Shown here: one piece after another, positions 1 to 12,300 of the stretch | Numbering within the stretch: position 1 is the first letter of the stretch | Layout: every line of letters starts with the position of its first letter | Origin: Harmonia axyridis | Lineage: Eukaryota > Arthropoda > Insecta > Coleoptera > Coccinellidae | Reading direction: 5' to 3' | Assembly: GCF_914767665.1 (NCBI RefSeq) | Contig: NC_059504.1 | Span: forward strand, 23,724,001 to 23,788,000 | DNA: 64,000 nt | Position numbers and translations under genes: made by a program | Notes under the pieces: generated by a model | The model's database searches: none | The model's input: only the letters and a program-made list of their open reading frames with translations | Told to the model about the DNA's origin: nothing

Positions 1-329
1 ACAATTTTTGCATATCCATCTTCACTTTACTCTGAATATATTATAATTTATATGACAGGATATGTTGTATATTATTGACAATGAACAATGCTTAGACTGT
101 TTAAAAAGTAATGAACACGGTTTATTTTTGTATTCCTTCATTGAAAGTTTACTTAATCCGACCCTGAATGCCCCGCCTACTAATCACATTTTTTTCTAGC
201 ATGATAACAGCTCATAGCGTCTCCTCTCTATTCTATCTCGATGAATTCAACTGAAATTGCAAAATAAGGCCTAATAGGTTACAATTAATACTAAAGGTTG
301 TAAAAGTGGAATTAAAATAAGATTTTTAC
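1..329. other. FAM76 intron, no feature seen
   Basis: AT-rich sequence downstream (on the minus strand) of the last FAM76 exon in the window. No acceptor followed by FAM76-like coiled-coil codons was found on the minus strand. Confidence 0.4.
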
Positions 330-3300
330 CATTTTGTCCTTATTCAAAAGTTGTACATCTTTCATTGAAATTTGTTTTTGAAGACTTGCTATTTTCTCTT
401 TCAGTTGTGTCATTGCAATTACATGATCAGAACTGTTTGGATCCAAATCCAAACGCAGCCCAGCATTGTTTTTAACAATTTTAGGAGGTGAAGGACCTTG
501 TTCAGCTTGCTCCATATTGGCTTTAAGTTTCTCCAAATCTAGTCTTTCCCTTTGTGGTCTCTTATGCGATGATCTAGGTCTGAATATTATAATTATATAA
601 GTTTTTTTTTTTCAATAAATGTTATTGAAATTATATGAACAGTTTCATTTGCAAATGAGGATAACTAGAAGAACGAATTTCTAACTAATGGGCCCTATTC
701 TGCAACTAAAATAGAAATGAACAAATCAGATCATAACCTGAGAAAACGGAATGTTTCACTTCTATCGCGTCCAAATTTGGTATTTAGTGACCAATTCTTT
801 TTCTCTAACTTGAGTTACAGAATACCAATTCAAACCATTCCGGTGCATTTCTATTCAATTCTTACCATCTCTATTTGATTTGAAGTTACAGAATAGGGCT
901 GAATATCATTACCAGTAGATGATTAGACCTTATTTCTTTGTTTTTAAAGGAGAAAAATTTGGAACTCACTTTTCTTTACTTTTACTCTTGCTGTGATTAA
1001 CCATCTTGAGATGTGCCTTTCTTTCAGCATTGCCCTGTTTTGTTTTTGCTAAAGCTCTCTTGAATGATAATGTGCACAACCAGCATAAAAGCTTTCCATC
1101 GACCTTAAGAAATGATTTTTAAACTTAATTTTTTTAATGAATATTTTTCATACATATTTTATAGTTGAAATATGATACTAATATGAACAGTTTACTACAA
1201 GTAAATAAATTGTCAATAAAACTCTGAATTCTACTTTACTGATTATCATAACAGTAAATGAAGTTAATTTTATCTCATTCAATTTTTCATGTATGAAATA
1301 TTTCCAAATGCTTGAAAAATGTTTTTTTTTTTTCATTTTTGTCGAAAACACCATTCTAGTTCAACATTGATAGAACTGAATTTGAGTGTTCTGAAGAATA
1401 CTGCAGTTATTCCGAGATTATGTAGTTTCAAATTTTGTAAAAAATTCTGATATTTTACCTTTTTGTCATCATCAAGCCTATCAAAAGCACATTTTTGCTT
1501 GCACTGTTCACAGTTAACTGGTGGTCCATATTTTAATTCTGAATTAGTACATCTTTGGCATTTATTTCCAATGAAGGCAGCTATGATGTTGCAATATTCA
1601 CAAGCAGACGGTTTTCCATAAGACTTCACATTATGCTCACATTTTTTGCAAATAGTACTAGTATTTCCCTTAGATGATTGTTGGAATTCAGATCGACAAT
1701 ATGTGCATTTCACAACTGGAAAAGAGCCTCTGCATTCCTAGCAACGAGATAAAGAATATGAATTAAAAGGTTCAAACTGGAATGAACCCACAAAAAAATT
1801 ATTTTCCATGGTGGGTGTAAGAGAATCAATGAAAATGTTGAATAATTATTATATATCTCAGTGAAATAATAATAATAATAAAAATATATATATATATAGA
1901 GATGAGCGATATTTCACGAACTGTGATTTAATCACTGATATCAGAATGTCACAGGTGGTCGCGGTTCCGAAAAACGAATACAGGGCGTGACAGGATCACA
2001 GTTTGAACATTTCACAGATCTTTTCAGGGCACATCATCGTCCGCTGCAATCGTTAATTATGAAGATAGCCTGATGTTTTTATTGCTTCGAAACCTTTTTC
2101 GACTAACATAATTGCATATTTTTATGACAATCCCAGCATCGTAGGCAACTTCGCCTGCTTTAGGAAGTATTTTTGTAAGACTTGTTAAACAATAAATACT
2201 TGCTACAAACAAATAATAACTACTGAATTAATGCATAATTGGTGGTGGCAATAAAATTCTAATTTTATGCTTATCTTTGATAAACAACCCCAAAAAAATT
2301 CTTTCTTTATTGAAGTTGCCGACCGAAGCAATAAATGGTACTGTATTATCATAAAAAACAAACGAAAACACGTCAGAGACATAATAATAATAGGCGAAAG
2401 AGCATCAATCTTTGGACTTTCTTCACAGAAGTTGATGTAAATTATGCTACTTGTAATTTATGCAAGTTGAAATTATCTTTCAAAACCACCTCTTCAAATT
2501 TTAGGAAACATTTGAAAAATCGACATCCTTCTGTTACGTTCCTAACTAAAGCTGTAACAAGGAAAAGAGTTGAAAATGTATGAAAAATGGATGTTTTCAT
2601 AATAATTTTTCATTAATTTTGTTTTGCTCTGAATGATAATAGTGACCAATTCGATTTGCAGAGATAAACGAGCTAAGGTTTGGGTGATTCATACAAATAT
2701 TAATAACAAGCAACTTAACAGTGATCACATCACGCTTTAATTTCACTGATATCATAAGGTAACGTTCACGTTTCACAACGTGATCTAGAAATCACGGTAT
2801 CGCTCATCTCTATATATACATATATATCTTAAAGTGCTTCATCGAAAAATCATATAATCACCAAAAAACATTTTAGAGAACAAAGAGGTCAATTTACAAA
2901 CATCCATCATTTACAAGGACATTGTAATTACTCAATACCTAAATAATGTGTTCACAGCATAATTGCTCTAAAAGAATTTTCTTCAAATACAATGGAGAAT
3001 TGTCAAGCCCATACTTGAACCTTTCAAAAAATAAGTTAATAACTGTTTTTCTGGCTGATGTAATATAAAACTTTAAATACCAATTAACTTATGACATGAT
3101 TTGTTTTTATAAATATTTAGATATGATTTGTCTTTATAAATATTATGATACAAATTCACTTTTTGAATTGGTGTTAAATAGAAAAATATGAAAGCAAAGA
3201 CTTCAGTACTGTCATAAGTCTCATTTTCACTATGTAACTGTGTTTACAATACACAGTATAATTAGCCTGTTAACTTGTTCCAGCTCCTTTCAACCAATTT

Positions 3301-3627
3301 GAAATCTCATGTGAAAAAGATATAATCAATCTAGAACTAACTGCAACCTTACAAATACAATTTAATTGAAAAAGAGGTTATAATTGTGCTTCTGTAAGAA
3401 ATATTATCAAAATTATCATAGCTAAAAAAATAAAATGTTGCCAGTAATTAATCATCACCTAAAAATTGTTTAAGATATATGTCGTTAATTCGCAATTTGT
3501 AAAATCATTGAATTCGAAATAGGTGAGTAGAATTACTTACCTTACAAAGATTCTGACCAGCAGAGAGTTCCTCGAATGGGTGGCGAGTAAAACATCGTGA
3601 ACAAGCAAAAAGAAGGGGTGCACTCAT
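330..3627 (-). CDS. FAM76: FAM76-family zinc-ribbon protein (3' end off window)
   Basis: Four exons read on the minus strand: 3541-3627, 1459-1737, 970-1103 and 330-579. All borders are GT-AG and the phases agree (29 + 93 + 128 codons = 250 residues). The N-terminal half carries dense CxxC pairs (ACSRC, KCTYC, CKKC, CEYC, CQRC, CEQCKQKC, CWLC), with the blocks CNIIAAFIGNKCQRCTNS and KYGPP that I recognise from animal FAM76A/B. A basic K/S-rich stretch follows, then the start of the coiled coil (TQLKEKIASLQKQIS). The last visible exon ends in a donor at 328-329, and no matching acceptor was found in 1-327, so the final coiled-coil exon lies beyond the left edge. Human FAM76B is a nuclear protein. 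The start is the ATG at 3627, which matches the family N-terminus. Intron 1 contains a hAT element. Confidence 0.9.
1897..2812. mobile_element. hAT-like non-autonomous element in FAM76 intron 1
   Basis: The inverted termini TAGAGATGAGCGAT are perfect at both ends (1897-1910 and 2799-2812). The flanks are TATATATA on the left and TATATACA on the right, close to an 8-bp duplication, although the target is a TA microsatellite. A BED zinc-finger reading frame lies inside. Terminus, duplication length and BED finger all fit the hAT superfamily. At 916 bp it is too short to be autonomous. Confidence 0.75.
2335..2583 (+). pseudogene. BED zinc-finger remnant of a hAT transposase
   Basis: 82 codons from the ATG at 2335. 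The segment INLWTFFTEV, then CNLC, then FRKHLKNRH gives the BED-finger pattern (aromatic start, CxxC, HxxxxH). BED fingers sit at the N-terminus of many hAT transposases and bind element ends. The DDE/dimerisation body is absent, so only the DNA-binding module survives. It may be inert or may bind relatives' ends; the sequence cannot say which. Confidence 0.65.
2813..3540. other. rest of FAM76 intron 1
   Basis: AT-rich intron sequence. A short direct duplication of ATGATTTG(T/TT)TTATAAATAT lies near 3100-3145. No ORF or transposon terminus was recognised. Confidence 0.35.
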
Positions 3628-4825
3628 ATTGAATAATTAGATTAATTTGAAATCGTATTCAGGTAAGGAACATATCACAAAATATCAATATTTATGACGA
3701 TAACAAATAAAACTATACTAAGCTTAACCGTTAGCAAAAGCAGGTAGCGTCAATGTCATAATCACGTTAATCAATCACACAGAACAATATAAAATCATAG
3801 AACTTAGACTCATAGCACAGACTAATCTGTGCTCATAGCCTCTGTTTTCTGATCAAAGACCAAAGATGAGGCGGTGTGGTGCCCTCTGTGGTGAAATTAA
3901 ACAAAACTATTAGTAAAACATTAAACTTTTATTATGTCTTGCCTGCTAAAGTGGTGTTCAAATTATTATTTTTTTGACGGTTATATGACCTTTTGACTTA
4001 AATTTGTTATCAACAACTGATTCACAATATTGAAAATTAATTCTAAATAAATATGTAAAATCAGTGCAATATTTAAATTTATTCTGGACGGTTTTATTAT
4101 TACAGCACAAATCTATAGTGCGTTCAGGAATTGTTGACATCCTGGGCAGCTGTGGAAAATTGAAATTAAGTTGGTATAAATGGCTTATTCAGTGATATTT
4201 AGAATTGCAGATTTCGGGTTAGTATATAATCCAAGATATGTTATTATTATTATATGTCTATGATACAAATATATTTGTTCTGTGGTATAAACATATAATA
4301 ATAAAATATAACATATAACCTTGAAATCTTTCTTGATCTAAATTATTCTGGTACGATTTTGTTCTACAAGGTCTTAGAATATAGATAGATTAGAATCAAT
4401 GTTCTAAGTACAAGGTAAAAAAGATTGAACTGATTTTCCACAGAATTAGAGAAAACCGAACTTCTAGGAAAACATATTTCAACTGCAGATTACCTCGTTT
4501 TTGAACCACAGAACTCTAATTTCGAGTTAAGATGAAAAATAAGTTGAAATTGGATTAATAAAGTACTTATAAATATTATTACAATAAAACAAAATGTTCA
4601 ATACAATCATGTAGATAATTCAATTGTAAATGAATGAAAATTGGCTTGTTCTTTTATTTTATGCATTACAATATCAAGGTATTTTTTTGTGGCCAACTCA
4701 AATTTGGTATAAAAAAAATACCTCCATATTGTAATGGATAAAATAATAGACCCAAGAGGAAATATCGGATTTATCCTTTTCTTTTTTTGCATTCTTCTGT
4801 CTCAAAAAAAAAGATAAGTCTCGCC
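3628..4825. promoter_or_regulatory. divergent intergenic region FAM76 / MIEN1
   Basis: 1.2 kb between the start codons of two outward-facing genes, so both promoters should lie here. An imperfect inverted repeat (TTATTATTATATGT against ACATATAATAATAA) lies near 4240-4305. Small ORFs at 3958-4140 and 4607-4792 (both minus) resemble nothing I know. No TATA box or initiator was assigned. Confidence 0.4.
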
Positions 4826-5235
4826 ATGTCTTCGAAAAAAGTAGAGGTGGATATAGAATATTGGTAAGAATATATCTTAGTTTGAAACATAATTATCTGT
4901 ATATGAATAATATTTTCAGTTCTGAATGTGGCCTTCACAAGGAGTTTCAAACTGTGTCATATGCTTTGAAAAAGGGATGTCCCAATGTTGAAGTAAGAGG
5001 ACATGAAGGAAGAAGAGGTTATTCTATAAAAAATTAATTTATATGATTATATGAAATTTTTCTGATAATTTTAGGTTCCTTCGAAGTGAAAATGAATGAC
5101 ACTTTGATACATTCAAGACTTGATTCCTTAGCAACGCCAGATTATGAAGATTTATGTAAAATTTGTACAAATCTTTCACTTGGAAGACCAATTCCACCAA
5201 GTTGTAAAACAAAGAATGATTGTCAAATACTTTGA
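4826..5235 (+). CDS. MIEN1: MIEN1/C35-like Rdx-family thioredoxin-fold protein
   Basis: Three exons, 4826-4863, 4920-5017 and 5075-5235, joined by GT-AG introns of 56-57 bp, give a complete 98-residue protein. The fold signature is beta-strand VDIEYC followed by the redox motif C13-S-E-C16. GSFEVKMND and the C-terminal PPSC are further family landmarks. SelW, SelT, SelH and MIEN1 share this Rdx fold; in the selenoproteins one cysteine is Sec, whereas here both are Cys. The tail C95-Q-I-L is a CaaX box, as in vertebrate MIEN1 (CVIL), which is prenylated and membrane-attached. The terminal Leu predicts geranylgeranylation. The final exon faces the BubR1 3' end 502 bp away. Confidence 0.85.
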
Positions 5236-5737
5236 GAACTATATATGATAAAAACGAATAATTAAATGAAAGTTTTTTAATAACCTTTAAATTACATAAT
5301 ACTATGTTTTAACTTATATAAACATCCTATAAGAGTCACTGAACAAAGAAACTTCGAAACATTCAGTTTGATAGTTTAATGACAGAGTAATATAGATGAA
5401 AAAAGGAAACGTTTTATGATTACGTTGAGATTCTTGCATATTGAAGCTATACATCAAAAGGATACTAAATATGTTGAGAAAAGATTCCATGTTTATCGTT
5501 TACCTGAGGAAATTGAGGCAATACTGTTTCTTGTTTTTTAAAGATTTTTCAATGATACAATAACCTCTCCAATGTACAATCCAAGTTTATTCTGAGATAA
5601 ATTGATTTTTCATTAGGATTCAAAAAAATATATCAAGCAACAATTCGGTCCTCTTTCCCAACAAATTTAACAATCCTTCATAAAGTACTACTAACATTTT
5701 TCATCTAACTTTAACGTTTCCTTTTTTTCCCTCTATG
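5236..5737. other. convergent intergenic region MIEN1 / BubR1
   Basis: The 3' UTRs of two converging genes. A minus-strand AATAAA (plus TTTATT, 5586-5591) sits about 150 bp past the BubR1 stop and is a reasonable polyadenylation signal. No equally good signal was found for MIEN1, so its UTR may run into BubR1. Confidence 0.4.
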
Positions 5738-6369
5738 CTATCGATTCTTTATCAGGTTTACCAACGTCTTCATACCACTGGTGTACTTATCAAACTGAGT
5801 ACTTAAAGCTTCATCTAAAGCGACCTGGAGGTGACCAGCTTCGTTTTGGTGATTCAAGAGTGTATCGAAAAATTTGTTCCATAAATCAGATTTCATATAT
5901 CTTGGGAGTTTTTCTTTTATGCACCATGCATCATATTTTTTCTGAAGCTCAATATATTTATCAAATAGTATAACGTGAGTTGTTGCTGCTATGCAGAATA
6001 AGTCTGTGTGATAATTCCACGATTTATTCTCCAACATTTCACAGCATATGAAACTTTCTGTCTGTACTTTTCTTGTGAAGCTTGTATTTGGTGGATAAAG
6101 AGACATATCAATACTACAACCAAAATCTATTAGTTGTAATTCTATACTGTTATCTGGTGTCAACTGAATCAAAAAATTGTCAGGTTTTATGTCTGCATGT
6201 ATTATTTTGATCTGGTGCATTGCTTCCACAATTCTAAGCATCTGAATGCAGAAGTAAAAACAGAGGCATTCCTGCATGGGTTTCCCTGTCTTTAATTTAA
6301 CTTGATTTGCTAGATCTAGAAGTGAACCATGTGGCATGAAGGCATATACAAGAATTGATGCCTGATCAC
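5738..6369 (-). CDS. BubR1: BubR1 exon 10: kinase C-lobe
   Basis: Residues 899-1108. ASILVYAFMPHGSLLDLANQ is the hinge. IIHADIKPDNFLI is the catalytic loop (HADIKPDN replaces the usual HRDLKPEN, catalytic Asp 958). LIDFGCSIDM holds the metal-binding DFG (980-982). Acceptor TTTTTTCAG at 6370-6372 gives the right phase. An upstream in-frame extension to 6412 is intronic. All core catalytic residues are present, so the kinase looks active, as in Bub1. Confidence 0.93.
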
Positions 6370-9300
6370 CTGAAAAAATAGGGTTTGAATCATTAGGTAC
6401 ATTCTGATACAAGTCCTATTATTAGTTGAAGATAAAATGTTTGTCATTAGGCACACTTCAAATAATATAAAGGTGGTTCATGGTTTTATGGTCAATAGAT
6501 GGTACTCAGGAAAACCCGAAAGCAATAAATATGGGCTATTATTCTTGTGGTGCATATTCATTTAGAATATTGGCGAATAACATTTTTTCAAGTTCTGAAG
6601 CCAGGATATGGGCTTAAGTTCTTTATTTCTGATATATAAGGTGATTTATTGTTTTGGGAAGGATTTTTGGTTGGAGTAGTTTAGGTTATTGTGCAAACTT
6701 GAGAAGTAATTTCAAATCAATAAATTTATTTTCATACACTATATGTCAATATAGACAGCGACACTAATATAGGATTTGGTTCGTATATCATCATGGTTAC
6801 TATGGTTAGTAATGGTTCGTTTATGCACCATTCCTAAGAACTAAGAACTCTACCTAAGAATACGCTCTATTAGTGTAACGTCACACACCGCCATTTTTGG
6901 TTCTCCTGTCAGTGTTCGGAATCCAAACAAATAAATTGTCATTCAAATTAGTACGGTGTCGTTGAAGGAATTGGCTTATTTTCATAAATAAGAGTATTTG
7001 AGGAACGATTTCAGTATTAATTGGTAGACAGAAGGAATGAGGTTAATACCAGTAAGTTTGAGTCCTGTTTCATTCCCCAGATTTCGTAAAAAGACGTGTT
7101 TATTAGTTGAACTTCAAGTTCAAACTCACTAGCATTAATCTCGTTCCTTCTGTCTATCAATTAATAGTAAAATCGTTCCTTAAAGATTCTTATTTATCAA
7201 AATGCTAATTTCTTCAACGACAACGTACTAATTTGAATGACAATTTATTTGTTTGGATTCCGAACACTGACAGGAGAACTAAAATGGCGGTGTGTGACGT
7301 CATCACTAATAGAGCGTTTTCATATCTTGTTAGATCTTAGTGAAGGAATGCGCACATGCTCGAAAATTTAATTTAATTTTTTTCAGAAACACCAAATACT
7401 TTTCATCGGTAAACACGAATTATGGTCATTATGAAACATGAAATGGTAGAAACTGTCACTTGTCAATATTGAAATTCTACGCGGCGCATGCGCACTTCTT
7501 CATTTTAACTAAGAGCTTAGTTGAAAGTTGGTCAACACTCAACTTTCTAGTCATAGTGTTAGTTCTTAGGTGAAATGCATAAACGCCCTGATTGATTTGT
7601 TAGCGTTCATTTCTTAGTTCTTAGGAATGGTAATGGTGCATAAACCAACAATAAGTTGATGCTCCGTATATATCTCAAATTCTTCAAAAAGCGGTGGGTG
7701 ACTATTTCTTCAAACTTCAGTGATTTATCTGTCGCCATACTTTTATTCTGGTTAGGTTCGGTAACCACGCCCACTTGTCTTGGAAGATGTAACTTTGATT
7801 TTCAGATTATTGTTTACGAACTTTTTCCATGACATCATTTATTATTTTAATTATAAAACAAAAACCTTTCAGAGCCATAAAGAACTTTAGGTGTTTACAA
7901 ATTGAAGGAGATTAACCATTTATAACCTCCAAATTTCTGTCAAAGAAAAATGTTGTTACCAATGACAAGTATCAAGCGGTTCGTATATACCTCAGAGTAA
8001 TAAACATAGATAGAGGGAGCATTATGTCACTTTCAGTAAGCAAATTTTGTCCTCAACATGAACTATCAAATTTGACATGAAGCGCGCGGAAATGAAAACA
8101 TATCAGTGATACGATATTTCATTCAATTCCATTGACAAATAGGCATATACTGCTCCACAAAATTTCAGTTCAGGGCTTTTGAGACTGTTACGACTGTCTT
8201 CAGCAATTCTTTTAAAAAAATGATAGATCTAAATGTTTACTCGCTTATCTAATTAATTTTTTTGCCATTCCTTTATGAGTTTCAGTTGAAAATTTATTTT
8301 TAGTACAAAATCAGTTCAGTTCAGCAAAAAATTTAAAGAATGAAAGTGTATGGTCTCCTCGAACATCGACCACAACTTGACAATGCGTTTGCATACTTTA
8401 GATCAGATTGTTGAAGCAGCGTTGGTCAATTTCTCTCCAGAGTTTAAGCTCGGTGCCAGGAGGGGTGGTCAAGAAGATCATGACTTTTCTCCGAGCGCCA
8501 AATGACGTGAAATAATCGATGATCGTAAACGCGCAATAGTTCCAAACCTTGGATTTCAACAGGTATATACAGAAAATATTCTGCTTACGAAAAATTTGAC
8601 AATTAGGAAAAATATCGGATTCCAAACATTCAAATTTGTATATTTAATCTGGAATCACTCAAATGAATATATTTCATTCAATATAATATACTTTCATAAC
8701 GATATAGTTAAATTGTGAATTTGAAAATATATCACAATCCGACAACGTAATCTTACCATGTTGGGGACATGTAAAAATAGCGTATACTCCCTATATCATT
8801 CTATCATCTATGTAAATAGCTCTATGGCATATACGAAGCAGGTTACCTGAAATATTGAAAAACACAAGTAACCACTCTGAAATTCTTGGCGATTTACGGA
8901 CCATATCCATAGTAGAGTATATTTAAGCATAATCTAGAGTGCAAAATACAGATTTTAATTCATAAAATTAAAATTGCAGACTTTGCCAGAAGAGAAACAA
9001 ACAATATGACACAAGGGCGTAGAAATGGGGGGGGGTACTGAGGGTAATTCCACCCCCCCAAGATTTTGAAAATATAACATTTCAGAAATCTCGCAAAGAC
9101 GAAGGACGAAAATTTCTCCATAAAACGAACCAATAATAATCATTTTACTTTCCTTTGAAATCGAAATGTCAGTAAAAAATCGGATCCCTTCACGGTTTAT
9201 GAGTTTATTATCATTTTCAAGATGAGTACTTTTATTGCACTACGAGCTCGTCTTCGTCCGAGGTTTATTATTTTCCTTTATCTACCCGCTTTCTCCCCTT

Positions 9301-12300
9301 ATTTGTCACTTATACGTATACACTTACCCGTTGTTTTCAGTTTTTTGTATAATTTCCGTCACAATATTTCAATACTGTACTTATCAAAGAACAGAACTGA
9401 GTAATTCGAATCGAAAAATTGTCTGGGCTGTGTTGTACAATTTATTGTGTTTTATTCAAATTGCAATTTATTTGTGAAGACGTTAGGTTTGAATTGACTC
9501 TACAAGGTGTTCAAGGTACAAATGAAAATGACAGATTTCTGGGATCATTTGAAGAAAAAAAGTCGGTTCGTCATCGGTTTACACTTACCCATTGTTTTCG
9601 ATTATTTGTATCATTCTCGTCACAAAATTTCATTACTGCAGTTATCAAAGAACTGAACTGAGTAATACGCATCGAAAAATTGTCTGAGCTATGTTGTACA
9701 ATTTATTGTGTTTCATTCAAATTGCAATGTATTTGTGAAGACATCAGTTTTGAATTGATTATATCTACAGGGTGTTCCTAAATTGGAGGTACAAATGAAA
9801 GTGACAGATTTCTCGGATCATATAAAAAAAAAGAAGTCCTATAACATGAGTCCGCAAACGCTTTATTTGAGATACGGGTGTTAAAGTTCAAGTTTTTCTC
9901 TCATAGCACCTTCCCTTCACAAGATATATAACTTTGAATTGGCATAGATATTCCAATTTAAAGTTTTCATCATGTGATATCCTAATTTTGAATGCAAATC
10001 TACAGGGTGATATTTTTTCTGGAAGTATGCCTTCTTCCTTCCTCCAAAACTATATTTTGGTGAATGGCTGTTAGTTTAGAAAAATGTAGAAAAAAACTCT
10101 GGTCCAGTACTACACTACAGAACATGGGATCTTGATTTACAAAAAAGAAAAGAGATATAATCTTCCTTCTAGACAATTGTCCTGCTCATCCATATGTTGA
10201 TCTGAGGAGTGTTTATGCATTCAAATATGAACGCAATTTTACAGCCTATGGCCAAGAGATTATAGAATGTTTGAAACCTTATTATAAAAAAATATTTCTG
10301 ATTTCCCACTTAGACAATGGCGAACAATTTAAATTTTTCCTTCCTGATGCTATACTCGCTTTGAATAGAGCGTGGAACCTAGTTTCTTCAAAAACCATAA
10401 ATGATTGTTATAAACATGCAGGTTTTCATCCTACAATTGAATATGAGGAAAGTGATCAAATTCTTTTAGCACAATGCTTGAAGCTCAATGAAGAGAATTC
10501 TCAAGAGGATTCGCTTAATTTATTTGATTGAGCAAAAAGAACCAACCTGATCAACTAACATATTGGCGAAAAAGAATTACAAGTCTATGAACGCATGGAT
10601 GAGTCTTTAGATCTTTTTGAACATTTATCTGATCCTGAAATCGCCCTCTCTGTAAAAACAAATGATAACACATCAAACAACGATCACGAATCTTCGAATG
10701 AAGATGATAAAATACATGAATATCCAACTGCATCTCAAATGTTTCATGTAATGAAAACAATATCAGCCTATTTGGAGCTGAGTGAGAAAAAGTCACCCAG
10801 AAGCAAATCACAACCTATTTGGCCTAATATTTTTTGTGTTTTGTGTTGATATAACTATAGTATTACATATTTTATTTTCCTTAGCCAAAAAGGCTGGAGA
10901 AGAATGGGAGTTACTTTTACAATAAAAAATGTATTGATGTATTTTTTATATTTTCAATTATATTTTGAAGGAAAATTTGATAAGAAATATTTTTACTAAC
11001 GAAAATTAGATATTACATGGCTGAAGGACTTTGGTCGATGGCCATTTGTGAATAAAGCTCAGTGCTATTTATTTTATATATTACAAAATTTTTTTGAGAA
11101 TATTGTGAACAAAATAGATATTATGAGCTCACTTACTTTTAAAATAAGAGCCCGCATATAACGACCGCCTTATTTTTCCCCCTCGATCTCTGCTTTTAGA
11201 TTAAAAAATGAAATATAAAATAAAAATAGCACTTAATATCTGAAGGAAAAATTCAATTTTAAAGTATATTTCAGAAAATAAAGATTTGGAAAGTTTTAAT
11301 AAAAATGATAATATTTATTTATTTATTTGCAATATTTATTGACCATATAGACAACAAATCTAGAGTAAAGTTTAACTTGTAGAAGAGTGTTTAATCATAA
11401 AATGGACAAACATATGTAGTCGCGTAGATGACGCCGGGAAAATCATTTTTGCCCTATGAATAATAACTTGTTTTCAAAGTAAAGTGGACTCGTCAGTAGA
11501 TATTTCGTAGTTGAAACGTTCATTGAACGCTCAAAAAGATTCTGTGCATTAGAGTGACAAAGTGCAGGCATGTCTACGAGTGATAACGTGATTTATACAA
11601 GGAATCCGTCCTTTGATCGACTATCATTAGAAGATGTGAGGCGTGTCATAAGTTATCTTTCTATGGGATTACAAGAAATGGAGCCTAATAAGGAAGAGGA
11701 AGCGGCTAAAGACGAATTTCAAAGACCAAAGAAGCGAAAAAAAATTTACCAACTTCCAATGGCGACCAAAATCAAAACCTCGAACTGGCAGAAGAAATGG
11801 ACATCGACGAAAAGAACGCAACAAATGAAAGTAGGGAAAATACGTTGTATCTATGGAAGTCTAGTCACGATTTCTATTTTTCAATCAGTCAAAATGTATA
11901 TACCTGATGAAGCCACAATATAGCTGAATAGTTGTGATATTATATCATGTTATATGAAAATTAAAGCATTATTATTAAATGTAATTATTATTTTGTTTAA
12001 ACTAAATTTTCATCAAGTGGGGACTGAATTAATCTTATATAAATGAAATATACTCACTGAAATATCCAGATGTAACATCCATGAATCGTTCCCTAAGTGG
12101 ATTATTTCTTAGTCTTATTTGAATCTCTCTGCAGATGTAGAATTCCCATTTGTTAGCTGGTTTCTGATATTTTAGAGCTACAATTTTGCTATGTTTGGGA
12201 TCCCAAGCCTTATAAACAGTACCAAAAGTGCCTTTTCCCAAAACTTTTTCCACAGCATACTGATGACCACCTACATGTATACTCTCTTTCTTGCCTGAAA

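Noticed and set aside
9222..9661. Three overlapping 60-80 codon ORFs
   Set aside because: Low-complexity hydrophobic readings of a tandem non-coding repeat.
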